Below, piece by piece: positions 26,490 to 34,482 of a stretch of DNA of 64,000 nucleotides. The stretch's first letter is position 1. Each line of letters begins with the position of its first letter. Made by a program: the position numbers and the translations under genes. Location: assembly GCF_900091605.1 (NCBI RefSeq), contig NZ_FMCQ01000006.1:357940-421939 (forward strand). Direction: 5' to 3'. A model generated the notes under the pieces. It made no database searches. It was given only the letters and a program-made list of their open reading frames with translations, and was not told the origin of the DNA. The stretch comes from Micromonospora tulbaghiae. GTDB taxonomy: Bacteria; Actinomycetota; Actinomycetes; Mycobacteriales; Micromonosporaceae.

Positions 26490-28486
26490 CCGCCACCACG
26501 CGCCGCGACCGGCGACCCGCACAGGGGTCGCCGGTCGCGCGCGTCTGCGTGGACGTGCCGCTGCCCCACCTCGACCGCCCCTTCGACTACCTGGTGCCCG
26601 AGGCGCTCGACGCCGACGCCCGGCCGGGGGTACGCGTGAAGGTGCGGTTCGCCGGGCAGCTCGTCGACGGCTGGCTGCTGGAGCGCACCGAGTCGTCCGA
26701 GCACCCGAAGCTGGCGTACCTGGAGAAGGTCGTGTCCCCGGTGCCGGTGCTGTCCCCGGAGGTGGCCCGCCTGGCCCGCGCGGTCGCCGACAGGTACGCC
26801 GGCAGCCTCGCCGACGTGCTCCGGCTGGCGGTGCCGCCCCGGCACGCCCGCGCCGAGAAGGCCGTCACGGCCGCGGACGCGCCACCGTCCGAGGACACCG
26901 ACACCGACACCCGGCCGGGCGGCCGGGCGGAGGTGGATCCGCGGGGCTGGCGGGACTACCCGGCCGGGCCGGCGCTGCTGCGCGCGCTCACCGACGGCAA
27001 GCCCGCCCGCGCGGTCTGGTCGGCGCTGCCGGGGGAGGACTGGGCCGACCGGTACGCCGACGCGGTCGCCGCGACAGTGGCCGGCGGCCGGGGCGCCGTG
27101 GTCGTGGTGGCCGACGCCCGTGACCTGGACCGCCTCGACGCAGCCCTGACCGCCGTGCTCGGCGCGGGACGGCACGTCCGGCTCACCGCCGCCGACGGCC
27201 CGGCCCGCCGCTACCGGGCCTTCCTCACCGCCCGGACGGGCGAGGTGGACGTGGTCATCGGCACCCGGGCCGCGATGTTCGCCCCGGTGCGGCGGCTCGG
27301 CCTGGTGGCCATCTGGGACGACGGCGACGACCTGCACGCCGAACCCCGCGCGCCCTACCCGCACGCCCGGGACGTGCTGCTCACCCGGGCGCAGCTCGGC
27401 GACGTCGCCGCCCTGGTCGGCGGGTACGCGCGTACCGCCGAGGCGCAGCTGCTGGTGGAGACCGGCTGGGCGCGCGAGGTGGTGGCCGACCGGGCGGTGG
27501 TGCGTTCGCGTACCCCGGCCATGGCCCCCACCGGCGACGACCCGCAACTGGCCCGCGATCCGGGCGCGGCCTCGGCGCGGCTGCCGAGCCTGGCCTGGAC
27601 CACCGCGCGGGACGCGTTACGCGCCGACCTGCCGGTGCTGGTGCAGGTGCCGCGTCGGGGATACGTGCCGTCGGTGGCCTGCGCCGACTGCCGCGCCCCG
27701 GCCCGCTGCCCGCACTGCGCCGGGCCGCTCGCGCTGCCCTCGGCGCAGGGCACGCCCGCCTGCCGCTGGTGCGGCCGGGTGGCCGCCGCGTACGCCTGCC
27801 CGGAGTGCGGCGGGCGGCGGCTGCGCGCCTCGGTGACCGGTGCCCGGCGGACCGCCGAGGAGCTGGGCCGGGCGTTCCCGGGCGTGCCGGTGCGGACGTC
27901 GGGGCGGGAGGAGGTGCTGGCGGGCGTACCGGGCGGGGCCGGGCTGGTGGTCGCCACCCCGGGCGCCGAGCCGGTCGCCGAGGGCGGCTACGGCGCGGTG
28001 CTGCTGCTCGACTCGTGGGCCCTGCTGACCCGGGCCGACCTGCGGGCCGGCGAGGAGGCGCTGCGGCGGTGGATGGCCGCCGCCGCCCTGGCCCGGCCAG
28101 GTACGGCCGGCGGCCGGGTGGTGGTGGTCGCCGACGGGGCGCTGTCCCCGGTGCAGGCTTTGCTGCGCTGGGACTCCGCCTGGTTCGCCGCCCGGGAACT
28201 GGCCGAGCGGCGGGAGCTGGGCTTCCCTCCGGCGGTACGGATGGCGAGCGTCACCGGCGTGGCCGAGGCGGTGGCAGACCTGCTCGCCGGTGCCCGGCTG
28301 CCGGGCGACGCCGAGGTGCTCGGCCCGGTGCCGGCCGACGAGGGCCGGGAGCGGATGCTGGTACGCGTGCCCCGGTCCCGGGCCGCCGCGATGGCCGAGG
28401 CGCTGCACGCCGCCGCCGGGCAGCGCAGCGCCCGCAAGGCGGCCGACCCGGTACGCCTCCAGGTCGATCCGCTCACCCTGTTCTGA
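26486..28486 (+). CDS. priA: PriA-like primosomal protein without helicase motifs
   Basis: About 666 aa. Resembles actinobacterial PriA along its length: 3'-binding domain SPVARVCVDVPLPHLDRPFDY, the zinc region CADCRAPARCPHCAGP with CRWCGRV and CPECGGRR, and the C-terminal RMLVRVPRS. The Walker A loop is gone (ALPGEDWADRYAD instead of GKT) and the DEEH box reads WDDGDDLHAE, as in mycobacterial PriA. It probably recognises forks but does not unwind DNA. The start is uncertain: homology runs upstream to PVARV, no ATG/GTG precedes it, and CTG 26486 overlapping the metK stop is my best guess; GTG 26549 is the alternative. Confidence 0.82.
   Translation: MTATTRRDRRPAQGSPVARVCVDVPLPHLDRPFDYLVPEALDADARPGVRVKVRFAGQLVDGWLLERTESSEHPKLAYLEKVVSPVPVLSPEVARLARAVADRYAGSLADVLRLAVPPRHARAEKAVTAADAPPSEDTDTDTRPGGRAEVDPRGWRDYPAGPALLRALTDGKPARAVWSALPGEDWADRYADAVAATVAGGRGAVVVVADARDLDRLDAALTAVLGAGRHVRLTAADGPARRYRAFLTARTGEVDVVIGTRAAMFAPVRRLGLVAIWDDGDDLHAEPRAPYPHARDVLLTRAQLGDVAALVGGYARTAEAQLLVETGWAREVVADRAVVRSRTPAMAPTGDDPQLARDPGAASARLPSLAWTTARDALRADLPVLVQVPRRGYVPSVACADCRAPARCPHCAGPLALPSAQGTPACRWCGRVAAAYACPECGGRRLRASVTGARRTAEELGRAFPGVPVRTSGREEVLAGVPGGAGLVVATPGAEPVAEGGYGAVLLLDSWALLTRADLRAGEEALRRWMAAAALARPGTAGGRVVVVADGALSPVQALLRWDSAWFAARELAERRELGFPPAVRMASVTGVAEAVADLLAGARLPGDAEVLGPVPADEGRERMLVRVPRSRAAAMAEALHAAAGQRSARKAADPVRLQVDPLTLF
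26504..26539 (+). terminator. strong hairpin between metK and priA (possibly inside priA 5' end)
   Basis: Perfect 15-bp stem (26504-26518 with 26525-26539), 6-nt loop GCACAG, starting 14 bases after the metK stop. No T-run. If priA starts at CTG 26486 the hairpin lies in its coding sequence; if at GTG 26549 it precedes the start by nine bases. Confidence 0.7.
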
Positions 28487-28712
28487 TCGCACGCGATCCG
28501 CGTGACGGTGCGCACGCGGACCCTCGCGCACGGTCGTGAGCTGGGGTTTGCCGCACACCTGGTCCGGCAATCGAGTAGCGGGCGGTGATAGCATCGCCCG
28601 TCATGCCCAGCCGCGCGGTTTCGCCGCGCGGGACGCGGCGCGGCGGGTGCCAGAGCACGTCGGGCCGACACTCGATGTCGTCAGTCAGCCGGTGAGCAGG
28701 GGTGGACCAGTC

Positions 28713-29690
28713 GTGACCGTTCGTCAGTCGATCGTCTTCAACGGTGACCTCGGCAGTGGCAAGAGCACCGTCTCGGTCGAGATCGCCAAGCGGCTCGGGC
28801 TGCGCCGGGTCAGCGTCGGCGACCTCTACCGCCAGATGGCCCAGGAGCGGCAGATGACCGCTCTCCAGCTCAACCTGCACGCCGAGCTGGACCAGGCCGT
28901 CGACGGCTACGTCGACCAGCTCCAGCGCGACATCGCCGCCTCCGGCGAGTCCCTGGTCATGGACTCCCGCCTGGCCTGGCACTTCTTCACCGACGCGCTC
29001 AAGGTGCACATGATCACCGAGCCGACCGAGGCGGCCCGGCGGGTGCTGGCCCGCCCGTCCGGCCCGGCCGAGAGCTACACCTCGCTGGAGGAGGCGCGCG
29101 CCAAGCTGCGCGAGCGCAGCGAGAGCGAGCGGAGCCGGTTCATCGTCCGGTACGGCGTCGACAAGGCCCGCCTGCGCAACTACGACCTGGTCTGTGACAC
29201 CACCCGGGCCGACCCGGAGCAGGTCATCCAGCACGTCATCGACGTCTACGAGGGCCGCCTCGGCGCCGACGTGCTGCGCGCCGGCCAGCCGTTGCTGCTG
29301 CTCGACCCGACCCGGGTGTACCCGACCGAGGACGTGTCGACGCTGCGCGGCCTCTGGGACTCCGACGCCGCCGAGGCGGCCGGCAGCGGCGAGGAGCCGG
29401 AGCCGCTGAGCATCGGCTACACCGGGGAGTACTTCTTCGTCGTGGACGGGCACCGGCGGCTCAGCGCGGCGGTGCGCGCCGGCCTGCCGATGGTTCCCGC
29501 CCGGCTGGTCGCCGAGGTGGACGAGCCGGTGGTCGGCGGGATGAGCGCGATCGACTTCTTCACCGCGCAGGCCCGCCCGGGGCTGATCCACGACTGGGAG
29601 GACGCGCACGGCATCACGCTGCCGCTGCCGGAGCACGCGCTGCTCGGCGGCGGCCCGGTGCTCGCCGGGGAGCCGGGCGCCGGCGCCTGA
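28713..29690 (+). CDS. P-loop nucleotide kinase-like domain fused to a ParB/Srx-like domain
   Basis: 325 aa. The N-terminal part (about 1-175) resembles cytidylate kinase-like proteins: P-loop NGDLGSGKSTVS (Lys17), VSVGDLYRQMAQE, VMDSRLAWHFF, and a lid-like RERSESERSRFI. From about residue 190, DPTRVYPTEDVSTLRGLWD and VVDGHRRLSAAVRAGLPMVP (DGHRR at 245-249) form a ParB-like domain, found in ParB N-termini, sulfiredoxin and nuclease-like proteins. GTG 28713 follows AGGGGTGG (28698-28705). No partner gene is adjacent; function unknown. An ATP-using enzyme that modifies or senses a nucleotide is possible. Confidence 0.8.
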   Translation: MTVRQSIVFNGDLGSGKSTVSVEIAKRLGLRRVSVGDLYRQMAQERQMTALQLNLHAELDQAVDGYVDQLQRDIAASGESLVMDSRLAWHFFTDALKVHMITEPTEAARRVLARPSGPAESYTSLEEARAKLRERSESERSRFIVRYGVDKARLRNYDLVCDTTRADPEQVIQHVIDVYEGRLGADVLRAGQPLLLLDPTRVYPTEDVSTLRGLWDSDAAEAAGSGEEPEPLSIGYTGEYFFVVDGHRRLSAAVRAGLPMVPARLVAEVDEPVVGGMSAIDFFTAQARPGLIHDWEDAHGITLPLPEHALLGGGPVLAGEPGAGA

Positions 29691-29784
29691 CCGCGCGGGA
29701 CACCGCCACCTCGCCGTCACGGGTTCACCCGGCCCGGCGCGCCGGAGCATGATGAAGGCCTCCGATGCCTGGGGAGGCGGAATC

Positions 29785-31047
29785 GTGGATCCGACCGACG
29801 CGCTCGCGCTGCTGATGTCCCCCGAGGGTCGGCTCGACCCCTATCCGACGTACGAGCGGCTGCGCGCGCACGGCCCGGTGGTCCAGGCCGGGCCGGTCTT
29901 CTACGTGGTCACCGGCTACGCGGAGGCCGACGCGATCCTGCGCGACGCCCGGTTCGGTGTGATGGACGACGCGCTGCGCGACCAGTTCATGCCCGGCTGG
30001 CGGGAGAGCCCGGCGGTGCTGTCGATCTCCCGGTCGATGCTGCGCACCAACCCGCCCGACCACAGCCGGATGCGGCGGCTGGCCGCGGGCGCGTTCACCC
30101 CGCGCCGGATCGCCGCCATGCGCGACGTCGTGCGGGCACAGGCCGACGAGCTGGTCGACGCGATGCTCGCCGCCGACGGGCCGGTCGACTTCATGACCGC
30201 GTTCGCGTACCCCCTGCCGGTCGGCGTGATCTGCGCGCTGCTCGGTGTGCCGGCGGCGGACCGGCCGCTGTTCCGGCGCTGGGCCACCGACCTGACCGGC
30301 GTGCTCGAACCGGAGATCACCGCCGACGAGCTGGCAGTGGCCGACCGGGGCGCGACCGAGCTGCGGGGCTACTTCACCGAGCTGGTGGCGGCCCGCCGCC
30401 GCGCTCCGGCCGACGACCTCACCACCGCGCTGGTGCAGGCCCACGACGGCGGTGACCGGCTCTCCGGCGACGAGCTGCTGGCCAACCTGATCGTGCTGCT
30501 GGTGGCAGGTTTCGAGACCACCACCAACCTGCTCGGCAACGGCCTGGTGGCGCTGCTGGACCATCCGCGCGCCGCGGCGGCGCTGCGCGAGCGGCCCGAC
30601 CTCGCGCCCGCCTACGTCGACGAGCTGCTGCGCTACGACTCGCCCGTGCAGCTCACCTCGCGGATGAGCACCGCGCCGTCCCGGTACGGCGACGTCGACC
30701 TGCCGCCGGAGAGCTGGGTCATCGTGCTGCTCGGCGCCGCCAACCGCGATCCCCGCCGCTATCCGGATCCGGCCCGCTTCGACCCGTGGCGGGCGCAGAT
30801 CGCGCCGCTGTCCTTCGGCGCCGGGCCGCACTACTGCCTCGGCGCGGCGCTGGCCCGGCTGGAGGCGCAGGTGGCGTTCCCGCTGCTGCTGCGCCGGCTG
30901 CCAGGGCTGGCAGTGGCGGGCCGGCCCGAGCGGCGGGTCCGGCTCACCCTGCGTGGTCACGCCACGCTGCCGGTGAGCGTGGGGCGGGAGGCGGCCCCGG
31001 TCACCGTTCCCGGTACGCGACCCGGGGCGGCCGGGCCGACTCCGTAG
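29785..31047 (+). CDS. cytochrome P450
   Basis: 420 aa, soluble bacterial P450. I-helix VAGFETTTNLLGNG, K-helix ExxR in DELLRYDSPVQLTSR, heme loop FGAGPHYCLGAALAR with thiolate Cys351. GTG 29785 is preferred, six bases after GGGGAGGCGG; an in-frame ATG lies at 29749. No ferredoxin, reductase or biosynthetic genes are adjacent, so the substrate cannot be guessed. The stop TAG is also the start of the -10 box for def. Confidence 0.92.
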   Translation: MDPTDALALLMSPEGRLDPYPTYERLRAHGPVVQAGPVFYVVTGYAEADAILRDARFGVMDDALRDQFMPGWRESPAVLSISRSMLRTNPPDHSRMRRLAAGAFTPRRIAAMRDVVRAQADELVDAMLAADGPVDFMTAFAYPLPVGVICALLGVPAADRPLFRRWATDLTGVLEPEITADELAVADRGATELRGYFTELVAARRRAPADDLTTALVQAHDGGDRLSGDELLANLIVLLVAGFETTTNLLGNGLVALLDHPRAAAALRERPDLAPAYVDELLRYDSPVQLTSRMSTAPSRYGDVDLPPESWVIVLLGAANRDPRRYPDPARFDPWRAQIAPLSFGAGPHYCLGAALARLEAQVAFPLLLRRLPGLAVAGRPERRVRLTLRGHATLPVSVGREAAPVTVPGTRPGAAGPTP

Positions 31048-31050
31048 ACT
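31045..31050 (+). promoter_or_regulatory. -10 box (TAGACT) for def, overlapping the P450 stop codon
   Basis: TAGACT starts at the P450 stop TAG; start point near 31057, with Shine-Dalgarno AAGGAG (31075-31080) before the def GTG. No clear -35 box. Confidence 0.45.
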
Positions 31051-31089
31051 GGACGCGCATCGTTCGACCCACACAAGGAGCCACGCCGA

Positions 31090-31650
31090 GTGACCGTCCA
31101 GCCCATCCGTCTGTTCGGCGATCCGGTGCTGCGCACGCCGGCCGACCCGGTCGTCGACTTCGACGCCGAGCTGCGCAAGTTGATCGCCGACCTGACCGAC
31201 ACGATGCGCGAGCAGAGCGGCGCCGGCCTGGCCGCGCCGCAGCTCGGGGTGGGCCTGCGGGTGTTCACCTTCGACGTCGACGACGTCCTCGGTCACCTGG
31301 TCAACCCGGTGCTGGAGTTCCCCGACTCCGAGGAACAGGACGGCCCGGAGGGCTGCCTGTCCATCCCCGGGCTCTACTTCGACACCAAGCGCCGGCAGAA
31401 CGTGATCGCCAAGGGCTTCAACGGCTACGGCGACCCGGTGCAGATCGTCGGCACCGGCCTGATGGCCCGCTGCGTGCAGCACGAGACCGACCACCTCGAC
31501 GGCGTGCTCTTCGTCGATCGGCTCGACCCGGCCGGCCGCAAGGAGGCCATGAAGGCGATCCGCCAGGCCGAGTGGTACGACCAGGCCGCGCCGCCCACCG
31601 TGAAGCTCAGCCCGCACGCCGCCGGCAACCCGTTCGGCCTGGGGCGGTGA
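31090..31650 (+). CDS. def: peptide deformylase
   Basis: 186 aa. Removes the N-formyl group from nascent proteins. Motif 1 GAGLAAPQLG, motif 2 EGCLSIPG with metal Cys89, motif 3 QHETDHLDG with His131, Glu132 and His135. GTG 31090 lies nine bases after AAGGAG. Start of def-fmt-rsmB, a translation-related operon. Confidence 0.96.
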   Translation: MTVQPIRLFGDPVLRTPADPVVDFDAELRKLIADLTDTMREQSGAGLAAPQLGVGLRVFTFDVDDVLGHLVNPVLEFPDSEEQDGPEGCLSIPGLYFDTKRRQNVIAKGFNGYGDPVQIVGTGLMARCVQHETDHLDGVLFVDRLDPAGRKEAMKAIRQAEWYDQAAPPTVKLSPHAAGNPFGLGR

Positions 31651-31655
31651 CCCGG

Positions 31656-32582
31656 ATGCGCCTGGTCTTCGCCGGCACGCCGGCTGTCGCCGTACCGGCC
31701 CTGGACGCGATCGCCGCCTCCGGGCACGAGCTGCTCGCCGTGGTCACCCGCCCCGACGCCCCGGCCGGCCGTGGCCGCGGGCTGGTCCGCTCGCCGGTCG
31801 GCGCGTGGGCCGACGCGCACGGCGTCGAGGTGCTCACCCCCGCCCGCCCGCGTGAGCCGGAGTTCCTGGACCGGCTGCGCGAGCTGGCGCCGGACTGCGT
31901 ACCGGTGGTCGCCTACGGCGCCCTGGTGCCGCCGGTGGCGCTGGAGATCCCCCGGCACGGCTGGATCAACCTGCACTTCTCGCTGCTGCCCGCCTGGCGC
32001 GGCGCCGCGCCCGTGCAGCACGCCGTGCTGCACGGCGACGAGCTGACCGGGGCCAGCGTCTTCGAGCTGGAGGAAGGGCTGGACACCGGCCCGGTCTACG
32101 GCACCGTCACCGACGAGATCCGTCCCGCCGACACCTCCGGCGACCTGCTGGAGCGGCTCGCGCACTCCGGCGCCGGGCTGCTGGTCGCGGTCCTCGACGC
32201 GATCGGCGCCGGCACCGCCCGGGCCGTGCCGCAGCCCGCCGACGGGGTCTCGCTCGCCCCGAAGCTCACCGTCGAGGACGCCCGGGTCCGCTGGGGCGAC
32301 CCCGCCTTCGCGGTGGACCGGCGCATCCGCGCCTGCACGCCCGCGCCCGGCCCGTGGACCACGTTCCGCGACGACCGGGTCAAGCTCGGCCCGGTCACGC
32401 CGCTTCACGACGGCCCGGAGCTGAAGCCGGGGGAGCTGCACGTGGAGAAGTCCGGCGTGCTCGTCGGCACCGCCACCACGCCGGTGCGTCTCGGCGAGGT
32501 GCGCGCCGCCGGCAAGAAGGCCATGCCCGCCGGCGACTGGGCGCGCGGCGCCCGGGTCACCGCCGGTGAGGTGTTCGCGTGA
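31656..32582 (+). CDS. fmt: methionyl-tRNA formyltransferase
   Basis: 308 aa. Formylates initiator Met-tRNA with 10-formyl-THF. MRLVFAGTPAVAVPAL start, WINLHFSLLPAWRGAAPVQHA active-site segment, and a C-terminal barrel with LTVEDARVRWGD. ATG 31656 fits the family; GTG 31647, overlapping the def stop, is the alternative. Makes the substrate whose formyl group Def later removes. Overlaps rsmB by GTGA. Confidence 0.95.
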   Translation: MRLVFAGTPAVAVPALDAIAASGHELLAVVTRPDAPAGRGRGLVRSPVGAWADAHGVEVLTPARPREPEFLDRLRELAPDCVPVVAYGALVPPVALEIPRHGWINLHFSLLPAWRGAAPVQHAVLHGDELTGASVFELEEGLDTGPVYGTVTDEIRPADTSGDLLERLAHSGAGLLVAVLDAIGAGTARAVPQPADGVSLAPKLTVEDARVRWGDPAFAVDRRIRACTPAPGPWTTFRDDRVKLGPVTPLHDGPELKPGELHVEKSGVLVGTATTPVRLGEVRAAGKKAMPAGDWARGARVTAGEVFA

Positions 32583-34246
32583 CGGGGCCGTCGCGCCCGG
32601 ACCGGCCCGTCGAGGGCGAGCGTCCCCGGGGGCACGCGCGTGAGCACGCCGACCGGCCCGGCGCCGAGCGGCGGGGCGACGACCGGTTCGGCGACCGTGA
32701 GCGCGGCGACCGGCAGCGTGCCGACCGGCCCGCCGCGGACCGTCGCGGCGGCGACCGGTTCGGCGGGGACCGTGAGCGCGCCGACCGGCGTGGCGGAGAC
32801 CGGCCCGGCGCGGACCGGCGTGGCGGGGACCGCTTCGGCGGTGACCGGTCCGGCGCGGACCGGCGTGGCGGGCGCCGTCCGGCCCGTCCGGCCGTGGACC
32901 TGCCCCGGCAGATCGCGTACGAGGCGATCGCGGCGGTGCACCGCGACGACGCGTACGCCAACCTGGTGCTCCCGGCGATGCTGCGCGAGGCCGGGCTGAC
33001 CGGCCGGGACGCCGCGTTCGCCACCGAGCTGACCTACGGCACGCTGCGGCACACCGGCACGCTCGATGCGATCGTCACCGACGCGGCCGGGCGGGACGTG
33101 CAGCGCATCGACCCGCCGGTGCGCGACGCGCTGCGGCTCGGGGCGTACCAGATCCTGCACACCCGGGTGCCCGCGCACGCCGCGGTGTCGTCCACCGTGG
33201 ACCTGGTCCGGTCGGTGGGACCGGGCGCCACCGGGTTCGCCAACGCGGTGCTGCGGGAGATCACCAGCCGGGACGCCGACGCCTGGGTGGCGAAGATCGC
33301 CCCGGCCGAGGAGACCGACCCGATCGGGCACCTCGCGCTGGCGTACAGCCATCCGCAGTGGATCGTGCGGTCGTTCGCCGAGGCGCTCGGCGGCGACATG
33401 GGTGAGACGGCCCGGCTGCTCATCGAGGACAACGAGCGCCCGCCGGTGCACCTGTGTGCCCGGCCCGGCCTTGCCGATCCGGTGGTGCTCGCGGACGAGG
33501 TGGGGGGCGCGCCCGGCGCGTTCTCGCCGTACGCGGTCTACCTGCCCGGCGGCGCGCCGGGTGACCTGCCGGCGGTGGCCGACGGCCGCGCGCACGTGCA
33601 GGACGAGGGTTCCCAGCTGGTGGCGGACGCGCTGGCGGCGGCGCCGCTGGACGGCCCCGACGGCCGGTGGCTGGACCTGTGCGCCGGCCCGGGCGGCAAG
33701 TCCGGCCTGCTCGGCGCACTGGCGGCGGTCCGGGGCGCGCGGCTTACAGCGGTCGAGGTGGCCGAGCACCGGGCGCGGCTGGTCGAACAGGCCACCCGTG
33801 GGCTGCCGGTGACGGTGCTGCACGCCGACGGGCGTGACGTGGGCGGCGACCCGAAGCTGCCCGAGGGGCACTTCGACCGGGTGCTCGTGGACGCGCCGTG
33901 CACCGGGCTGGGTGCGCTGCGCCGCCGCCCGGAGGCGCGGTGGCGCCGCCAGCCGTCGGACCTGCCGGCACTGACCCGGCTGCAGCGGGAACTGCTCACC
34001 GCCGCGTTGCGGGCGGCCCGGCCGGGTGGCCTGGTCGCGTACGTGACCTGCTCGCCGCACGTGGTGGAGACGCACGTGACGGTGACCGAGGCGGCCCGGC
34101 GGTGCGGCTTCGGGGTCGACTTCGTCGACGCGCGGCCGTTGCTGCCGGCCGGCATGCCGGGCCTGGGTGACGGCCCCACGGTGCAGCTCTGGCCGCACCG
34201 CCACGGCACCGACGCCATGTTCCTGGCGGTCCTCCGCCGGGTCTGA
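32579..34246 (+). CDS. rsmB: 16S rRNA m5C967 methyltransferase RsmB/Sun with Arg/Gly/Asp-rich extension
   Basis: 555 aa against about 430-470 in most homologues. Residues 1-105 are a low-complexity tail of repeated DRRGGDRFGGDR-like units. Then a NusB-like RNA-binding domain (QIAYEAIAAVHRDDAYANL) and a Rossmann methyltransferase: LDLCAGPGGKSGLLGALAA binds SAM, DAPCTGLGALRRRPEARW holds one Cys and VAYVTCSPH the other. The tail may bind RNA. Coupled to fmt by GTGA. Followed by hairpin H3. Confidence 0.93.
   Translation: MTGPSRPDRPVEGERPRGHAREHADRPGAERRGDDRFGDRERGDRQRADRPAADRRGGDRFGGDRERADRRGGDRPGADRRGGDRFGGDRSGADRRGGRRPARPAVDLPRQIAYEAIAAVHRDDAYANLVLPAMLREAGLTGRDAAFATELTYGTLRHTGTLDAIVTDAAGRDVQRIDPPVRDALRLGAYQILHTRVPAHAAVSSTVDLVRSVGPGATGFANAVLREITSRDADAWVAKIAPAEETDPIGHLALAYSHPQWIVRSFAEALGGDMGETARLLIEDNERPPVHLCARPGLADPVVLADEVGGAPGAFSPYAVYLPGGAPGDLPAVADGRAHVQDEGSQLVADALAAAPLDGPDGRWLDLCAGPGGKSGLLGALAAVRGARLTAVEVAEHRARLVEQATRGLPVTVLHADGRDVGGDPKLPEGHFDRVLVDAPCTGLGALRRRPEARWRRQPSDLPALTRLQRELLTAALRAARPGGLVAYVTCSPHVVETHVTVTEAARRCGFGVDFVDARPLLPAGMPGLGDGPTVQLWPHRHGTDAMFLAVLRRV
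32642..32880 (+). repeat. degenerate short-unit repeat coding the RsmB tail
   Basis: Many partly matching 15-30 base units built on GACCGGCGTGGCGG and GACCGGTTCGGCGG, all in frame (DRRGG, DRFGG). Probably grown by slippage; likely to vary in length between strains. Confidence 0.75.
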
Positions 34247-34264
34247 CCCACCTCTCCTCGTAGT

Positions 34265-34321
34265 CGATCAAGGAGTTCGTGTCCCCGGGGCCGCCGTGTC
34301 CGGACACGAACTCCTTGATCG
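34265..34321. repeat. GATC-headed hairpin H3 (20-bp stem, 17-nt loop) after rsmB
   Basis: Perfect 20-bp stem, arms 34265-34284 and 34302-34321, loop of 17 nt. The arm begins CGATCAAGG. Eighteen bases after the rsmB stop. Same stem and loop length as H1 after carB though the stem sequences differ beyond the CGATCA start. No T-run. Confidence 0.88.
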
Positions 34322-34400
34322 TCGTGCGGCGAAATGGGGAGGGATGGAACGTGTGCGGCATCCCGGTGGGGGGAGGGGGCCGGTGGGATGTGACAGCCCG

Positions 34401-34428
34401 TTGACTGTTTGATCGATGCATGTAACTG
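34401..34428 (+). promoter_or_regulatory. possible promoter of the M28 peptidase gene
   Basis: TTGACT (34401-34406), 16 bases, TAACTG (34423-34428). Spacing is one short and the -10 lacks the final T, so only moderate. The Shine-Dalgarno CGAGGAG is near 34470. Confidence 0.35.
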
Positions 34429-34482
34429 TTTCGACCACCGGTCCCGGCACCCCCGCCCGCCGAACCCCCACGAGGAGTCTCC

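Noticed and set aside
28603..28712. ATG 28603 as start of the kinase-ParB gene
   Set aside because: It is not in the same frame; GTG 28713 has a proper ribosome-binding site.
29100..29140. GAGCGCAGCGAGAGCGAGCGG in the kinase-ParB gene as another copy of the intergenic repeat
   Set aside because: It is in frame, codes a sensible charged lid-like helix (RERSESERSR), and lacks the conserved ends of the repeat family.
29785..31047. P450 as part of a natural-product gene cluster
   Set aside because: Neighbours are a kinase-ParB protein and def; no synthase, ferredoxin or tailoring enzymes are near.
34167..34412. Small frame crossing hairpin H3 after rsmB
   Set aside because: It runs from inside rsmB in another frame through the inverted repeat and has no start signal.
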